A stretch of DNA of 64,000 bases, taken from the NCBI GenBank assembly GCA_963971305.1, contig OZ020307.1, forward strand, positions 14,149,501-14,213,500, written 5' to 3'. The translations under genes were made by a program, and so were the position numbers. The DNA comes from Arcuatula senhousia. Its lineage: Eukaryota > Mollusca > Bivalvia > Mytilida > Mytilidae. The notes under the pieces were generated by a model. That model searched no databases and was not told the DNA's origin. It was given only the letters and a program-made list of their open reading frames with translations. Below, piece after piece: positions 26,601 through 34,581 of the stretch (positions within the stretch are counted from its first letter, which is position 1; each line of letters begins with the position of its first letter).

Positions 26601-29600
26601 GCTGTTCAAATTGTCCGCAACAATGTTTTCTAGAAATGAGTATGAAAAAGCTGTAGACATCAAGCATTTGGAACAATACCAGCTATCATCCGAGTTGGAG
26701 AGACGTCTGTATTTAGTAACGCTCATTTTGATACATTTTCTATGAAACCAAAAGTTGCATTCAGTACCCTCACACTGTAGACCATTTTTGTTGTCTTTGA
26801 CTGGTTTAGAGCAAGTTCCACAAGGGCATTTGACTGGCCCGGGATTCTGGGATACATCTCCGCATATTAATAGTAAAATAAAGTAAAATAAAGTAAATAG
26901 TAGTATTTTGGGCATTGTTGTTCTTGTAAAGTCTATTTTCAATGGCAGAAGCGGCTTGAATGTTTGTTGTGGGAGCGAGTTTTTCAATAACAAAAGCACT
27001 ATTTCCCTCTGTCGAGACTCCTGGGCATGCATACAAACCGAGATCGTCTGGTTTTAATTCAGTTTCTATAGTTGTTATGTCGATATTTTTTGGTATCAGT
27101 CTCAGATAGATTGTTAAAATCAGGCTTCCGTCGCCATGTTGGCCGCTTACGACTTTTGAAGCCATCGCTTTTTCTAATCTGGTCCTATTTTGACCTATAT
27201 TCTATTTCTACGAGAGTTAGCGAGGTGACAACGAGTTGTAACAGTTTGGCGCGCCTCTTCCATTTCATCTTTTCTCCGACAAGACTCGGAAGCCGAAGAC
27301 TTCCGAGTAAAAATCAATTTATTTCATTTCCATTCATAAACAGTCAAACTTTCAGATCTAAGTAAATTAATAAAGATGATTGAGTGCATATAATTATTTA
27401 TATGAAGATTGTGTCTTTTTGAATAGTGCATTTAGATATGATTAGGCATGAAATTTCTTATAAATTTCAGATATGAACTGGTCGCTCCGGCTGACAGTGC
27501 GTTTGGAAGCCTAAATGAAGATGGTAGTTGGACAGGCATGGTTGGAATGACTCAAAGAAAGGTTAAAACGTACACCATTGATTGGTTCATGATTTTATTG
27601 TTTTAAAAATATTTGAAAAAGCCCCATCTTTGCTTCTTTGCCTTAGTTTGAGATTTCAATTATTTTCTTTATTGATGTTTTGAGGAACAAAATCTTAGAT
27701 AGAGGGTCATAACTTTATAGAGATGCATGCTCTTTATCATTCGTGGGCTCTTAAAATATTGATACCTACTAGTCTAAACAAAAATAATCCCAAAAGTAAG
27801 AAAATATTGAATTTCTTCGTGTTGCTGACTGATTTTTTGCCTTAACCGCACTTTTGAAATTCGAATGGCCCATTGGTATCTTTGCTTCTTGTAAAGACCA
27901 ATGGGGATTATTGATACATTAACCAAACTAATGCCATACTGGTTTAAAATACATAGGACAAAATCATATCTTTTATTTAATTCCAGGAGGTAGATTTTGC
28001 CGTTGGTCCTTTCACCATTACCTCTGTTAGGGACCAAGTGATAGATTTCACTACAACCATTATGGAGCTAGGGGTTGGAATACTAACGAAAAGGCCACAC
28101 TCAGAGGCTAATAAGGAGTACAAAGTGTTTAAACCACTAACAGTAGAAGTATGGGGTCTAATTGGCGTTGCCATTGTGCTAGTTGGAATCATGTTTTATT
28201 TTGTCAACAAATTGAGTCCATATTCTAACGTTGAGTTAAAGAACAAAAATGCAGAAAATGCAGAAAGCAAGCTGGATCTGAACACATCATTTTGGCTAAC
28301 ATATGGGGCTTTCTTGGAGCAAGGTAATACTAGTAAGAAGGAAAATACCTGTATGAATATTTAGGAACCTTACTAGTATAATACATGTTTTTTGACAATT
28401 CTATGCATTTTAGATGATATTGTATAACCTTATCTGAACTTGGTAGATATATTTTTCGTAAAGATGCTTAACAATTGTTTCATCCTAGGAGTTTTGTTAT
28501 CGTAAATATTGGTTTTATCAGATTATATCATGTTACCAAATGATATTGTTGGAAACAAAATTAATATGTCAACTAACAAGCCACCCTGATAAATTACATT
28601 AAATATCATATCATATTGAACAAATATCTGACCATGACTTAATTTGTTTTCAATACCATTTTGGTTCCCAATGGAAAATTATCATGCTACTATCAAAGAA
28701 ATTCGTAAAATCGACTGTTCTAATTTCCTGTTTAATTTTCTAATGAACAATTTAAGATATGTAATTATTCCCAGTAGATTTCAGTACTGTTTTGATACAC
28801 ATTATGAACACAATTCCTATGAAAAGGACAATTTTTATGTGATAATTTTCTTGTACATACAATCATCCTTAACGACACCAGGGATACAAAATGCTGTAGC
28901 CAAGAAGGTGACACATATAAAAAATCTTTGGGTGTCATTTTTCCTGTTAATTTTGAGGAGGTTAAATGTTGTTGAAATATAATCAAAATAATAAAGAGAG
29001 AGGTTTGATATAGAAAGGACCTTTTTAAAAATTGTGTTGCATTGTGGGAGTTTTATTGTCCTCCACGTTGTTGAATAGTCATAACGTTATTGGCAGAAGT
29101 AAATTTCTGAATAGGCCTATTTAAATGAGTGCAGATGTTGAAATTTGTTTTGTCTTCCATTACCGGATTCGACACACTTAATTGTAAATAAGCAGCAGGC
29201 CGCTATAGCAGGCAGGAACCGCTAACTTTTCTGGAGCACCTGAGTTCAATCTTGTTACGACTTGAGTTCGCGTAGTTGATTTCCGTTCGGTTGATTTTGT
29301 GTTTCTTCGTGTTTGCCGGTTTCGTCGTTGCCCTTCGGATTTTGACACTCGAATGCCCTATTGGTGCATCTTTGCTTCTTACAATAGAAACACGTTTGTA
29401 AAACTTTCCAAAGAAAGGAATCCTGCTTTTCTGACAATGTTTTGTTTAATTAAGCTTGCTCATAGTGAGTTTCTCCTTTTATTTTAAATTCCCTGAAGTA
29501 GATATAAATGACCAAAATGAAAACCCCATAACTGAAAAAAGTTATGTTCTAACAACTCATAATCTAAATCCTTGCAAATTTTAAGAAGTTCAATTGGTGC

Positions 29601-32600
29601 TTATTGTTGAATTTTATAAACCTACACTTATAGAAGATTGGATTTAAAATCCAAAAAGTCATCGTCAAGATTTAAGCCTTGGTGCTGGATTTTGCTTCCC
29701 TGTTCGACCCTTTTGGCTTTGAGTACTTTTCATTCAATACTTTTGGTTTTTTGACATTCCAATGTTTTGATTCAAATGCTGCTGATGAGAGGTTACTCCT
29801 TGAGATATTGATATACAGCATAATCAACTTAACCGTTTTCATACCCGTTTTGGTATTTGTATTTTAATCCGTTTCTTTATACATGTATGTGCTTTCATGT
29901 TTCATGTGATCTCAATTTACTTATATAAATTTTGTTGCGGAACAAGGTGGAGCAGAATACAAAACAAAGTCTTGGTCTGGCAGAGTAATGTTGAGTTTTT
30001 GGTGGATATTTACCATTCTCATGTTGGCAACATATACAGCACAACTAGCAGCTTATCTGACTGTCAGCATCATAGAATCACCCATCAACAGTTTAGACGA
30101 ATTGGCAGACCAAGACGAAATAAAACCATTGTTTCTTTATGGGTCAAATCTTAAGGAGCTTTTTGAGGTGAATTTAACTGCACTAAACATCAACAATATT
30201 TGTGCTATAAATGTTATACCGTGACACCAATGTTTTCTTCATACAAAACAGTCAATTTCAATATGACGCACGTAAAAAGCTACATGTGTGAAATATACAT
30301 TAGTATTAGCAAATTACTAACTTTATATTTTCTTTTATAAAACTAGTATACAGAAAAAGAAAAACAGAATTTATTGTCAATATATTTGTTAAGTTTATTT
30401 TATAAAAATCAAAGTTGGTGTTTTTTAAACATGCACACTAGGCAAACATATCGTAGGGAAAGTTTGACGACATACAATATTTATTTTGCAGACAGGAACA
30501 TCTTCTACTTACAGAAAAATATTAGACAAAATGAGTGACATGCCTCGTGTACCGTTTGATAGATTTGATTTAGCACTCGAATATGTCAAGTCTGGAAAGT
30601 ATGCTTTCATGACCGACGATTCTGTGCTGGAGTACGTCATGATTCAGGACTGCACCACCTTTGCTTTGGCTGAAGAGATATTTAACAATGCAGGCCTAGG
30701 ATTTGTTTTACAAGAAAACTCCAAATATTTAAAGGCATTCAATTTTGCGTAAGAATTTTCATTAATTCCTATATAGTATAATGAGATAGAAGAAAATGAG
30801 ACATGGAATAAGTGTACGCGACACAACCTACAATATAAACGTAAATTTAAAACATCCACAATGGACAACAGCCAGCAGCCTTCAATGTGACCATTTAAGT
30901 GAAATCTTTGAATAAGTCTTTTTTTGGAAGGAATATCGATAATTTTATATTTACTTTAGAATGTTAATAGTCCTTTTTTACTTATGCCATTATTGAATAT
31001 TACAGCGATCAAGTGTGTCGGTTTTGTGTGATGATACATCACCAAATCATTAATGGTTTGACGTGTTGTGTTTACTAAGTTTTATCATAAATATCGATAC
31101 CTTATTGGTAAATTTAACTGTACACGACGAATTTTGATTGTAAAGGGAATATCCCATCCAGATTTGTACGGTAATTTTGTTTATAAAGCAAATAGATTCA
31201 AAAACAATCCTTTGGGACTGCAAAATTGGCTTAAAACTTTATTGCATAAAGGTTATGAAATGGAAATTTTAGTAAAATCTTTGAATTTAGTCTTCTTTGG
31301 CTGTTTTCCGTTGTGGATTTATAAAAAAAAATTATCGTTGATATTGTAGGTAATGACGCGTACACTCATTCTATATCCAGGGTTGCCACGCATCATTGAA
31401 ACCTGGAAAACCCCTTAAATTTCATTTGTCAGTTCAAGGTCCTTGACCTTGAATTTTTGGAAAAAATGAAAATATCCTTGAAAAACCCTGGAATTTGATA
31501 GTTCCACAATCAAAGGTTCGTGATTGAACTGTTTCACAGAAAATTTCATCGGGGGACTGAAATTTTGTCGACTATTTTCATCCTTGAAAAGGACTTAAAT
31601 ATCCTTGAAAAAGTCCTAGAAAAACCCTTGAATTTTGCAACAACAAAATAGTGGCAACCCTATATAGTATATCATTATCTACAAGTATCATGCTCTTGTT
31701 AGTCACAGTATCCTTATGCGTTATTTACATTTCAGCATGGTAGTGACGCAATTTCACGATATTCGTATTGTTCAAAATAGCGTTCTTGGAATGTTTTCTT
31801 ATTTTATCTCTTCAAGCACATTGGCATGGGATATATCTATGGCAGCTTTTTTTTCTTTTGCACTTAGATAGTTTTATTAAGCTTATGTCTTTAACCGGTG
31901 TCATATTTTATGAGTAACTTTAGATTTATGTATATTTCTTGTAGTTTCGAATTGATCAAATGAGGAATTTGTGAATAACTTTTAAATACCAATAGGCTCT
32001 TTTGCCGTGATGTCATAGGTCACATGACACAGGTGAAGTGGTTGGTAGAAAACAATAACAATGTAATGGGTTTTCAACTTTAGCTCGCCATAACTTTTTC
32101 GTTATTTAAGTTAAATGAAAAATTCTTTTGGTTCCAGAATATATGAAATAAATGCTAAATGATGATATACTTTTAAAACAAATATTCAAAGGAGTAAGGG
32201 TATAACGACAGGTTGAATGTTAAAAATTGATGTCCCCATTTCCCAAAATTATTACACATTTATTTTTTAAGTTAAAATTTTGTAAAAATAGATGAAAAAT
32301 ATGAAAAGATATAATTTTATTTTACATTTTACAGAACCAAATTTAGATAACAAATAAAAAAGTTATTTAGATTTATAAATTGGTATTTTTATCAGGACTG
32401 TGTATTACATTGTTAATTTCCAACCAAAAAAGTAGTAAATAGATGCAAATTAGTGAATATGACATCACTAATGAGCTTGGCAAAAGAGCCTATTAATTTG
32501 ATAAGAAAACATGATAATAGAAGTAAAAGTATTTATTCTAAATTCACATTTAGCGCTTTTAGATATTTATATTTTCTTTAATTTTAAAATTTTTATTTGA

Positions 32601-33183
32601 GCACTGAATGTAGCCCATACCCGTATACTTCGACTTCCTTTAAATGGACTTAAAAAGCTTCTTCCTCCATTAAGATAAATTCAGAATAAATTTAGAATCA
32701 CATGCTTGTTTGTCTCAAGATTTCGGTCTGATATGTTTTAACCTATCAAAAAAAAAAAACAAACTACAGTATCCCTACAATACGTGATTGTGATATTTAA
32801 AATGTAGCAAATATAAGGCATTCCTGATATTAATGAAATTCTATTCCTAATTCAGAATAATGAAAATGGCCGAAGGAGGGTTTATAGAACGATGGAAAAA
32901 GAAATGGTGGCCACAAAGTGATAGCTGCACAACGACTAATGTAGCCGGGTCCGCCCACTCCCTGGACATGGACAGTCTGCTTGGATTGTTCTATGTTTAC
33001 CTTGGAGCTATAGGAATATCCACTGTTGTCTTTGTCATTGAAGTTATCTGTAGGACAAAACACGTGGGAAAAATTAGAAACAAGCTAGCCGATAGATTAA
33101 GAATGCTTAGAGGCAATTTACGTGGACGACGTGTGAACACGCACAATTTTAAAGACACAGTTACCACGACCAAACAACTATAG
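11502..33183 (+). CDS. Ionotropic glutamate receptor A (NMDA-like), 13 coding exons
   Basis: A ligand-gated cation channel subunit of the plasma membrane. Exons: 11502-11604, 11865-11996, 14998-15255, 17992-18179, 19829-19993, 20426-20575, 21099-21272, 21467-21570, 27471-27561, 27987-28323, 29947-30167, 30492-30748, 32856-33183. They sum to 2508 nt (835 aa), and every junction is GT-AG with compatible phase. Layout: signal peptide ~1-28, amino-terminal domain ~30-385, S1 ~386-505, M1 510-530, pore loop ~555-569, M3 581-609, S2 ~612-760, M4 768-791, short basic tail. Agonist-contact positions are kept: P463, T465, R470 and D684. The acid is Asp as in NMDA subunits, and the following VLEYxxxxxC and GLGF context also matches them. 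The pore Q/R/N position is E566. The M3 signature reads TYTAQLAAY. The tandem paralogue B is 3.2 kb downstream. An AATAAA follows the stop at 33265. Confidence 0.9.
11865..11996 (+). CDS. Receptor A exon 2: start of amino-terminal domain
   Basis: Reads [11 protein letters not shown], paralogous to AIIVQKNIWPH in receptor B. The acceptor is a NAGNAG pair (TTTTCAGCAG), so a one-codon splice variant is possible. Donor AAAG|GTGAGT. Confidence 0.8.
12305..13057. mobile_element. Foldback element with 53-bp perfect terminal inverted repeats
   Basis: Both ends carry the same inverted 53 bp, running from GTATGGAACGCCAAATTAAC inward (12305-12357 against 13005-13057). The interior is built of 21-bp units, CTTCAATTCAATTGTACCTAT on the left and its inverted counterpart with GATATCTTCAAATGAATTGAA on the right. 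The element can therefore fold over most of its length. There is no coding capacity and no clear target-site duplication. It sits in receptor A intron 2. Confidence 0.8.
13181..13441. repeat. 35-bp minisatellite, about 7.4 copies
   Basis: Near-identical copies of a unit containing GAATTATCTACTGGGTTG and TTATTACTTTGTCTTTT. One copy has CTC in place of ATC. It lies in receptor A intron 2. Confidence 0.9.
13442..14172. repeat. Degenerate relatives of the flanking minisatellites
   Basis: Loosely periodic TTGTGACTTTGTCTTGATTTCTCCTGG-like words at irregular spacing. This is probably old tandem-repeat sequence from which the cleaner arrays arose. It is not coding; the open frame on the minus strand is a by-product. 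Confidence 0.6.
14173..14572. repeat. 32-bp minisatellite, about 12 copies
   Basis: Unit contains CTCTCCTGGTTTGCTATGAC followed by TTTGTCTCGAAT. Copies differ mainly at C/T in TCTC(C/T)TGG and TCT(C/T)GAA. It lies in receptor A intron 2, upstream of exon 3. Confidence 0.9.
14998..15255 (+). CDS. Receptor A exon 3: amino-terminal domain
   Basis: Encodes [20 protein letters not shown] and [19 protein letters not shown], closely matched by receptor B exon 3. Acceptor TTTTACAG, donor TTAA|GTATGT. Intron 2 before it is about 3.0 kb and full of tandem repeats. Confidence 0.85.
15730..16040 (+). repeat. Intronic block, copy 1
   Basis: Contains GAACTAATGAATTTCTTTG, AAATGCAGGAATATTTTG and GTGACGTCGATTTACAATT. 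A diverged second copy in the same order is at 17450-17745. Both lie in receptor A intron 3 and flank a decayed Penelope-like copy. Confidence 0.6.
16185..17075 (+). mobile_element. Decayed Penelope-like element copy
   Basis: Matches the minus-strand reverse transcriptase at 58664-60495 in three pieces. The first is the SEWVKAVRSLVL region (16188-16325). The second is the [11 protein letters not shown] region (16528-16570). The third is the end of the frame plus the 3' tail (16640-17075, with AAGCAGGAACTGC and TTTTGTCTTTGCC words). Large internal deletions and frameshifts are evident. Confidence 0.65.
17213..17390 (+). repeat. Dispersed repeat R1, near full copy
   Basis: Runs from AAAGGTAATAACAAAACTACC through GATCAATCTCATTGTCCAGA and CCTGACTTGGTAAAGGCATT to TGATGGCGCCAAACC. 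The same family recurs at least nine times in the window in both orientations. No RNA polymerase III box was identified. Confidence 0.75.
17450..17745 (+). repeat. Intronic block, copy 2
   Basis: Diverged duplicate of 15730-16040, sharing AAACTAATGAATTCCTTTGG, AAATGCAGCAATATTTTG and a GGCGACGTGCGTTTACAATT end. Confidence 0.6.
17992..18179 (+). CDS. Receptor A exon 4: amino-terminal domain
   Basis: Encodes [20 protein letters not shown], identical over that run in receptor B. Acceptor ACTTCAG, donor AAAG|GTAAG, phase 0. Intron 3 (about 2.7 kb) holds a decayed Penelope-like copy. Confidence 0.9.
18424..18600 (+). repeat. R1 5' fragment joined to another repeat
   Basis: Starts AAAGGTAATAACAAAATTACC as in other R1 copies, then diverges after AATCAATCTCAAATG. 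A short R4-like word (AATAAGTGTAGGCGATACAG) precedes it. Confidence 0.5.
18773..19670 (+). mobile_element. Decayed Penelope-like element copy with tail
   Basis: Starts within the reverse transcriptase (FVINES region). It keeps [20 protein letters not shown] and IPNGTNCA, then frameshifts through the YIDD region (HIDDIL) and the [10 protein letters not shown] end. Finally it keeps the 3' tail (ACCGAATTCGACACACTGAA to GGTACCTGTGCTTCTTTC). It lies in receptor A intron 4. It is inactive because of stops and the missing N-terminal half. Confidence 0.8.
19829..19993 (+). CDS. Receptor A exon 5: amino-terminal domain
   Basis: Encodes [16 protein letters not shown], matched by YKWILMTGDSVLPRLN in B. 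The acceptor is weak (TATGGAAG). A second AG lies exactly 19 nt upstream, as in receptor B, but using it would break the frame. Donor GAG|GTCATT. Confidence 0.8.
20426..20575 (+). CDS. Receptor A exon 6: amino-terminal domain
   Basis: Encodes [20 protein letters not shown] with a strong match in receptor B exon 6; both are 150 nt. Acceptor TTTTCCAG, donor CAA|GTTAGT. Confidence 0.85.
20780..20935. repeat. Dispersed repeat R4
   Basis: Contains GTGCACGGACGGGACACAAC, CACAATGGAGAATAGTCAG and TGTCTTGCAATAG. Relatives occur at 30785-30895 and 60955-61090. It lies in receptor A intron 6. Confidence 0.55.
21099..21272 (+). CDS. Receptor A exon 7: end of amino-terminal domain and linker to S1
   Basis: Contains [19 protein letters not shown] and [12 protein letters not shown], the usual W-x-x-x-TG and LKV steps leading into the ligand-binding domain. 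Acceptor ACTTTCAG, donor GAG|GTAATG. Confidence 0.85.
21467..21570 (+). CDS. Receptor A exon 8: S1 start
   Basis: Encodes LRPFVN and [18 protein letters not shown], the classic GFCIDLL helix of the ligand-binding domain. Donor TTTAG|GTATGT, phase 2. The following 5.9-kb intron houses a LINE fragment and other repeats. Confidence 0.9.
21571..25080. other. Left half of receptor A intron 8: repeats, no gene
   Basis: A GTCCGTCCATCCGTCC word lies at about 21930. A diverged tandem pair at 22101-22380 (ACATGAAAAGTATAA, then GGTTGGGG..GTGGT(C/T)TACGC, then TTTTACGCTTCAAC) has a period of about 160-180 bp. A second diverged pair is at 23090-23410 (AGATT(T/C)CTCGGCTTC.ACTGAAGGGAT, then CTTAAGCATGATG.GTTG). 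GGGGGCCCC-containing words occur at 22945-23640. The open frames here show no protein character. Confidence 0.5.
23689..24408. mobile_element. Short TIR element with GGACGG array
   Basis: The ends are inverted: GTGTCCCCCGCCGCCGCA at the left against TGCGGCGGGGGACAAC at the right. The interior has two to three repeats of CGGCCATTTTGAAAATTTC / TGGGATGATCA / GTGTCCGAGGAGTTGCA and a GACGGACGGACAGACGGACG array near the right end. It is non-coding and sits in receptor A intron 8. Confidence 0.7.
25215..25691 (-). pseudogene. LINE frame: linker before reverse transcriptase
   Basis: Contains [20 protein letters not shown] and a [22 protein letters not shown] stretch, split here for length. This is the lysine-rich linker usual between endonuclease and reverse transcriptase in CR1/L2 elements. 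It ends at a stop at 25215; no FxDD or other RT motif follows. Confidence 0.7.
25741..26244 (-). pseudogene. LINE frame: endonuclease C-terminus
   Basis: Continues the endonuclease in a shifted frame: [33 protein letters not shown] and [10 protein letters not shown] (the SDH motif). The Met at its start is internal and arbitrary. Confidence 0.75.
26202..27032 (-). pseudogene. LINE frame: 2A-like leader, PHD finger, endonuclease N-terminus
   Basis: Residues 40-58 are strongly hydrophobic ([14 protein letters not shown]) and lead directly into DVSQNPGP (59-66; 26835-26858), which fits the 2A ribosome-skipping pattern ending NPG|P. A Cys/His-rich PHD-type finger follows (about 69-125; C-x2-C, HRKC and WYCSKC visible). 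The endonuclease then begins with ICLNARSLL and the catalytic-type ITETWLDES, and breaks at about residue 270 where the frame shifts. 2A-like motifs at the N-terminus of APE-type LINEs are established in invertebrates. Activity of this copy is not expected. Confidence 0.8.
27471..27561 (+). CDS. Receptor A exon 9: S1 middle
   Basis: Encodes [18 protein letters not shown] and the [11 protein letters not shown] segment. The family usually has GMIGEL. Both receptors are 91 nt here. Acceptor AATTTCAG, donor AAAG|GTTAAA. Confidence 0.9.
27987..28323 (+). CDS. Receptor A exon 10: S1 end, M1 and pore loop
   Basis: Encodes [15 protein letters not shown] (P463, T465 and R470 contact agonist in the family), then M1 ([19 protein letters not shown]) and the re-entrant loop [14 protein letters not shown] with E566 at the Q/R/N position. 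Donor CAAG|GTAATA. Confidence 0.93.
29150..29395 (+). mobile_element. Penelope-like 3' tail only
   Basis: Starts TTTTGTCTTCCATTACCGGA and ends ATTGGTGCATCTTTGCTTCTT. It corresponds to the roughly 250 bp after the reverse transcriptase stop of the 58664-60495 copy. Severe 5' truncation fits target-primed insertion. It lies in receptor A intron 10. A smaller related word is at 27830-27895. Confidence 0.7.
29687..29870 (-). repeat. Dispersed repeat R2
   Basis: Inverted relative of the pair at 39846-40410: it shares GAGTACTTTTC, TTGACATTCCAATGTTTTGA, GCTGATGAGAGGTTACTCC and CCGTTTTGGTATTTGTA. It lies in receptor A intron 10. Confidence 0.65.
29947..30167 (+). CDS. Receptor A exon 11: M3 and S2 start
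   Basis: Encodes KSWSGR, M3 with [15 protein letters not shown], and [12 protein letters not shown]. The acceptor CGGAACAAG|GTGG is weak in pyrimidines. Phase and length (221 nt) equal those of receptor B exon 11, which supports it. Confidence 0.88.
30492..30748 (+). CDS. Receptor A exon 12: S2 core
   Basis: Encodes [10 protein letters not shown] (the S/T phosphate-like contact region) and [14 protein letters not shown] with D684, the acidic amino-group contact. [11 protein letters not shown] follows. Both paralogues are 257 nt here. Confidence 0.92.
30785..30895. repeat. Dispersed repeat R4
   Basis: GTGTACGCGACACAACCTAC and CACAATGGACAACAGCCAG match the R4 copy at 20780-20935. It lies just after receptor A exon 12. 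Confidence 0.5.
31379..31661. mobile_element. Short hAT-like MITE
   Basis: The ends are inverted, AGGGTTGCCAC at the left and GTGGCAACCCT at the right, flanked by similar TATATC / ATATAG sequence that could be a decayed 8-bp duplication. The interior is rich in TCCTTGAAAAA words. The CAGGGTTGCC type of end suggests hAT, which is an inference. It sits in receptor A intron 12. Confidence 0.7.
31991..32494. mobile_element. TIR element (504 bp), non-coding
   Basis: Left end AATAGGCTCTTTTGCC followed by GTGATGTCAT. The right end carries the inverse, ATGACATCAC, then GGCAAAAGAGCCTATT. No coding capacity. It sits in receptor A intron 12, between the smaller MITE and exon 13. Confidence 0.75.
32856..33183 (+). 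CDS. Receptor A exon 13: S2 end, M4 and tail
   Basis: Encodes [15 protein letters not shown]4 ([20 protein letters not shown]) and a basic cytoplasmic tail of about 44 residues ending at TAG 33181. No PDZ-ligand-like terminus is obvious. Confidence 0.92.
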
Positions 33184-33264
33184 ATATTCTGTATGGCATG
33201 ACTTTACTTCTAAAAATTGCAATTGGTTTATTTCTAACAAATGATTTTTCAATTTGTTAAAGTT

Positions 33265-33270
33265 AATAAA
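33265..33270 (+). terminator. Polyadenylation signal of receptor A
   Basis: AATAAA 82 bp after the stop codon of exon 13, in A+T-rich sequence. Confidence 0.55.
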
Positions 33271-33481
33271 TGGATATTTTTTGCATCATAATGCAAATAA
33301 CTATTTTTGTAGCGTCGTAGCGATCACCTGTTATGAATGCTGGAAGTAAAATAATCATGAGAAGAAAACACTTATTTGAACAGTCTATGATTTGTTTCTG
33401 TATGTTAAAATATGAAAAATAAACTATCGATTAACAAATAACTTTATTTGCTTTCAAAATTACGGGAATTAAAAATTCCGA

Positions 33482-33640
33482 CAAAGTTCAAGACAAGAAA
33501 TTTTGTTACGCCTGACACGCATTTCATTCACTTGTATTTAAGACCCATCAGAGGCGCTCTACCTAAATTTTGAAAATGCTAAAAACTATATATGTATATA
33601 AATATGAAGATCATAGAAAAATGAAACCAAAACAACGCCG
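33482..33640 (+). repeat. Dispersed repeat R3
   Basis: Contains TTTGTTACGCCTGACACGC and CCATCAGAGGCGCTCTACC. Relatives are at 34168-34258 (inverted) and 45680-45830. Confidence 0.6.
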
Positions 33641-33734
33641 AACCTGAAACAAAATTGTGACTAAGATCAATCTATGTTTGAACTAGGGAGAAACTTCTAG
33701 GTTTTTGACAATTCTAAAATTGCGTTACATTTAA

Positions 33735-33924
33735 TTACTGTGAAAGTATTATTATTCGTGGGGTACCAATTTTCGTGGTTTTCGTGGGTCAGGCAAACCA
33801 CGAAATTAAGTTCCCAACAAAATGTGTATTACACATTGGTTTTAATAGAGATTGCGTTAAAATAAGAAGTTAACTTCCAATCCACGAAAATTGATGCCCA
33901 CGAATTAAAGTACTTTCACAGTAA
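33735..33924. mobile_element. 190-bp MITE with long terminal inverted repeats
   Basis: TTACTGTGAAAGTA at the left and TACTTTCACAGTAA at the right. The inverted similarity continues through the ATTCGTGGG / CCCACGAAT and TTTTCGTGG / CCACGAAAA words, leaving only a central stretch unpaired. Non-coding. Confidence 0.8.
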
Positions 33925-34167
33925 GTTAAAACTTTATTAACCTTTTACTTAAATACATAACATTTTCCTCTGGAGATTTAGAGGATTTTGTTACTTTCAT
34001 GAACATTCATTCTCACAAATAATGAGAAGACTATTGCTCTACTACCAGTAAGCATGGCTAAGTCTTCGGCCTCTGCAAATATCGCTTACTTGAAGTAATA
34101 AATCCTTAGATTAACACCAACAAAAGTCAATAATTGCAAAAATATAGTTCCTTGTTAGTATATCTGA

Positions 34168-34258
34168 TTTTGGTAGTGCGCCTCTGATGAGTCTTGAATA
34201 GAGGAAACGCGTGTCAGGCGTAGCAGAATTTATTGTCCGGAACTTTGTTGTTATTTAT
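34168..34258 (-). repeat. Dispersed repeat R3, inverted copy
   Basis: GCGCCTCTGATGAGTCTTGA and ACGCGTGTCAGGCGTAGCAG, the reverse of the R3 copies at 33482 and 45680. Confidence 0.6.
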
Positions 34259-34581
34259 ATTTCTCAATTAAGATAGTTAAATGACGAAATCTTAAGCTGT
34301 AGCCTCGTTGAGAGCTTAAAGTTCCAATTATGACATTCAAGATTGAGAAGTAAGATAATCCGCATGTGATGATACACGAGACGCTGCCCCCCTTGCTTTA
34401 AAAACCGAATGAACATTTCTATTCTCCTTGCCATGGTCAGTATATCAATCCATAGTCAAAATGGTGCAATTGATAAAATCAAAAAAAGGCAAAGATGTAC
34501 CATATCGTAACTCCGAAAAGGCAAAGACTAAATCGGTGGACATAAATAAACATCACAAAATCAAAACCTACAGTAAACAAA

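Larger units (their letters stand above)
25215..27310 (-). mobile_element. 5' part of a CR1/L2-type LINE, frameshifted, no reverse transcriptase
   Basis: On the minus strand it reads from a possible 5' leader (GACTCGGAAGCC palindrome near 27285) through three successive frames. They encode a hydrophobic leader with a 2A-like motif, a PHD-type finger, an APE-type endonuclease and a linker. The element stops near 25215 before any reverse transcriptase motif. The frames at 26202-27032, 25741-26244 and 25215-25691 are offset from one another, so at least two frameshifts are present. It lies inside receptor A intron 8, antisense to the receptor. Confidence 0.8.
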
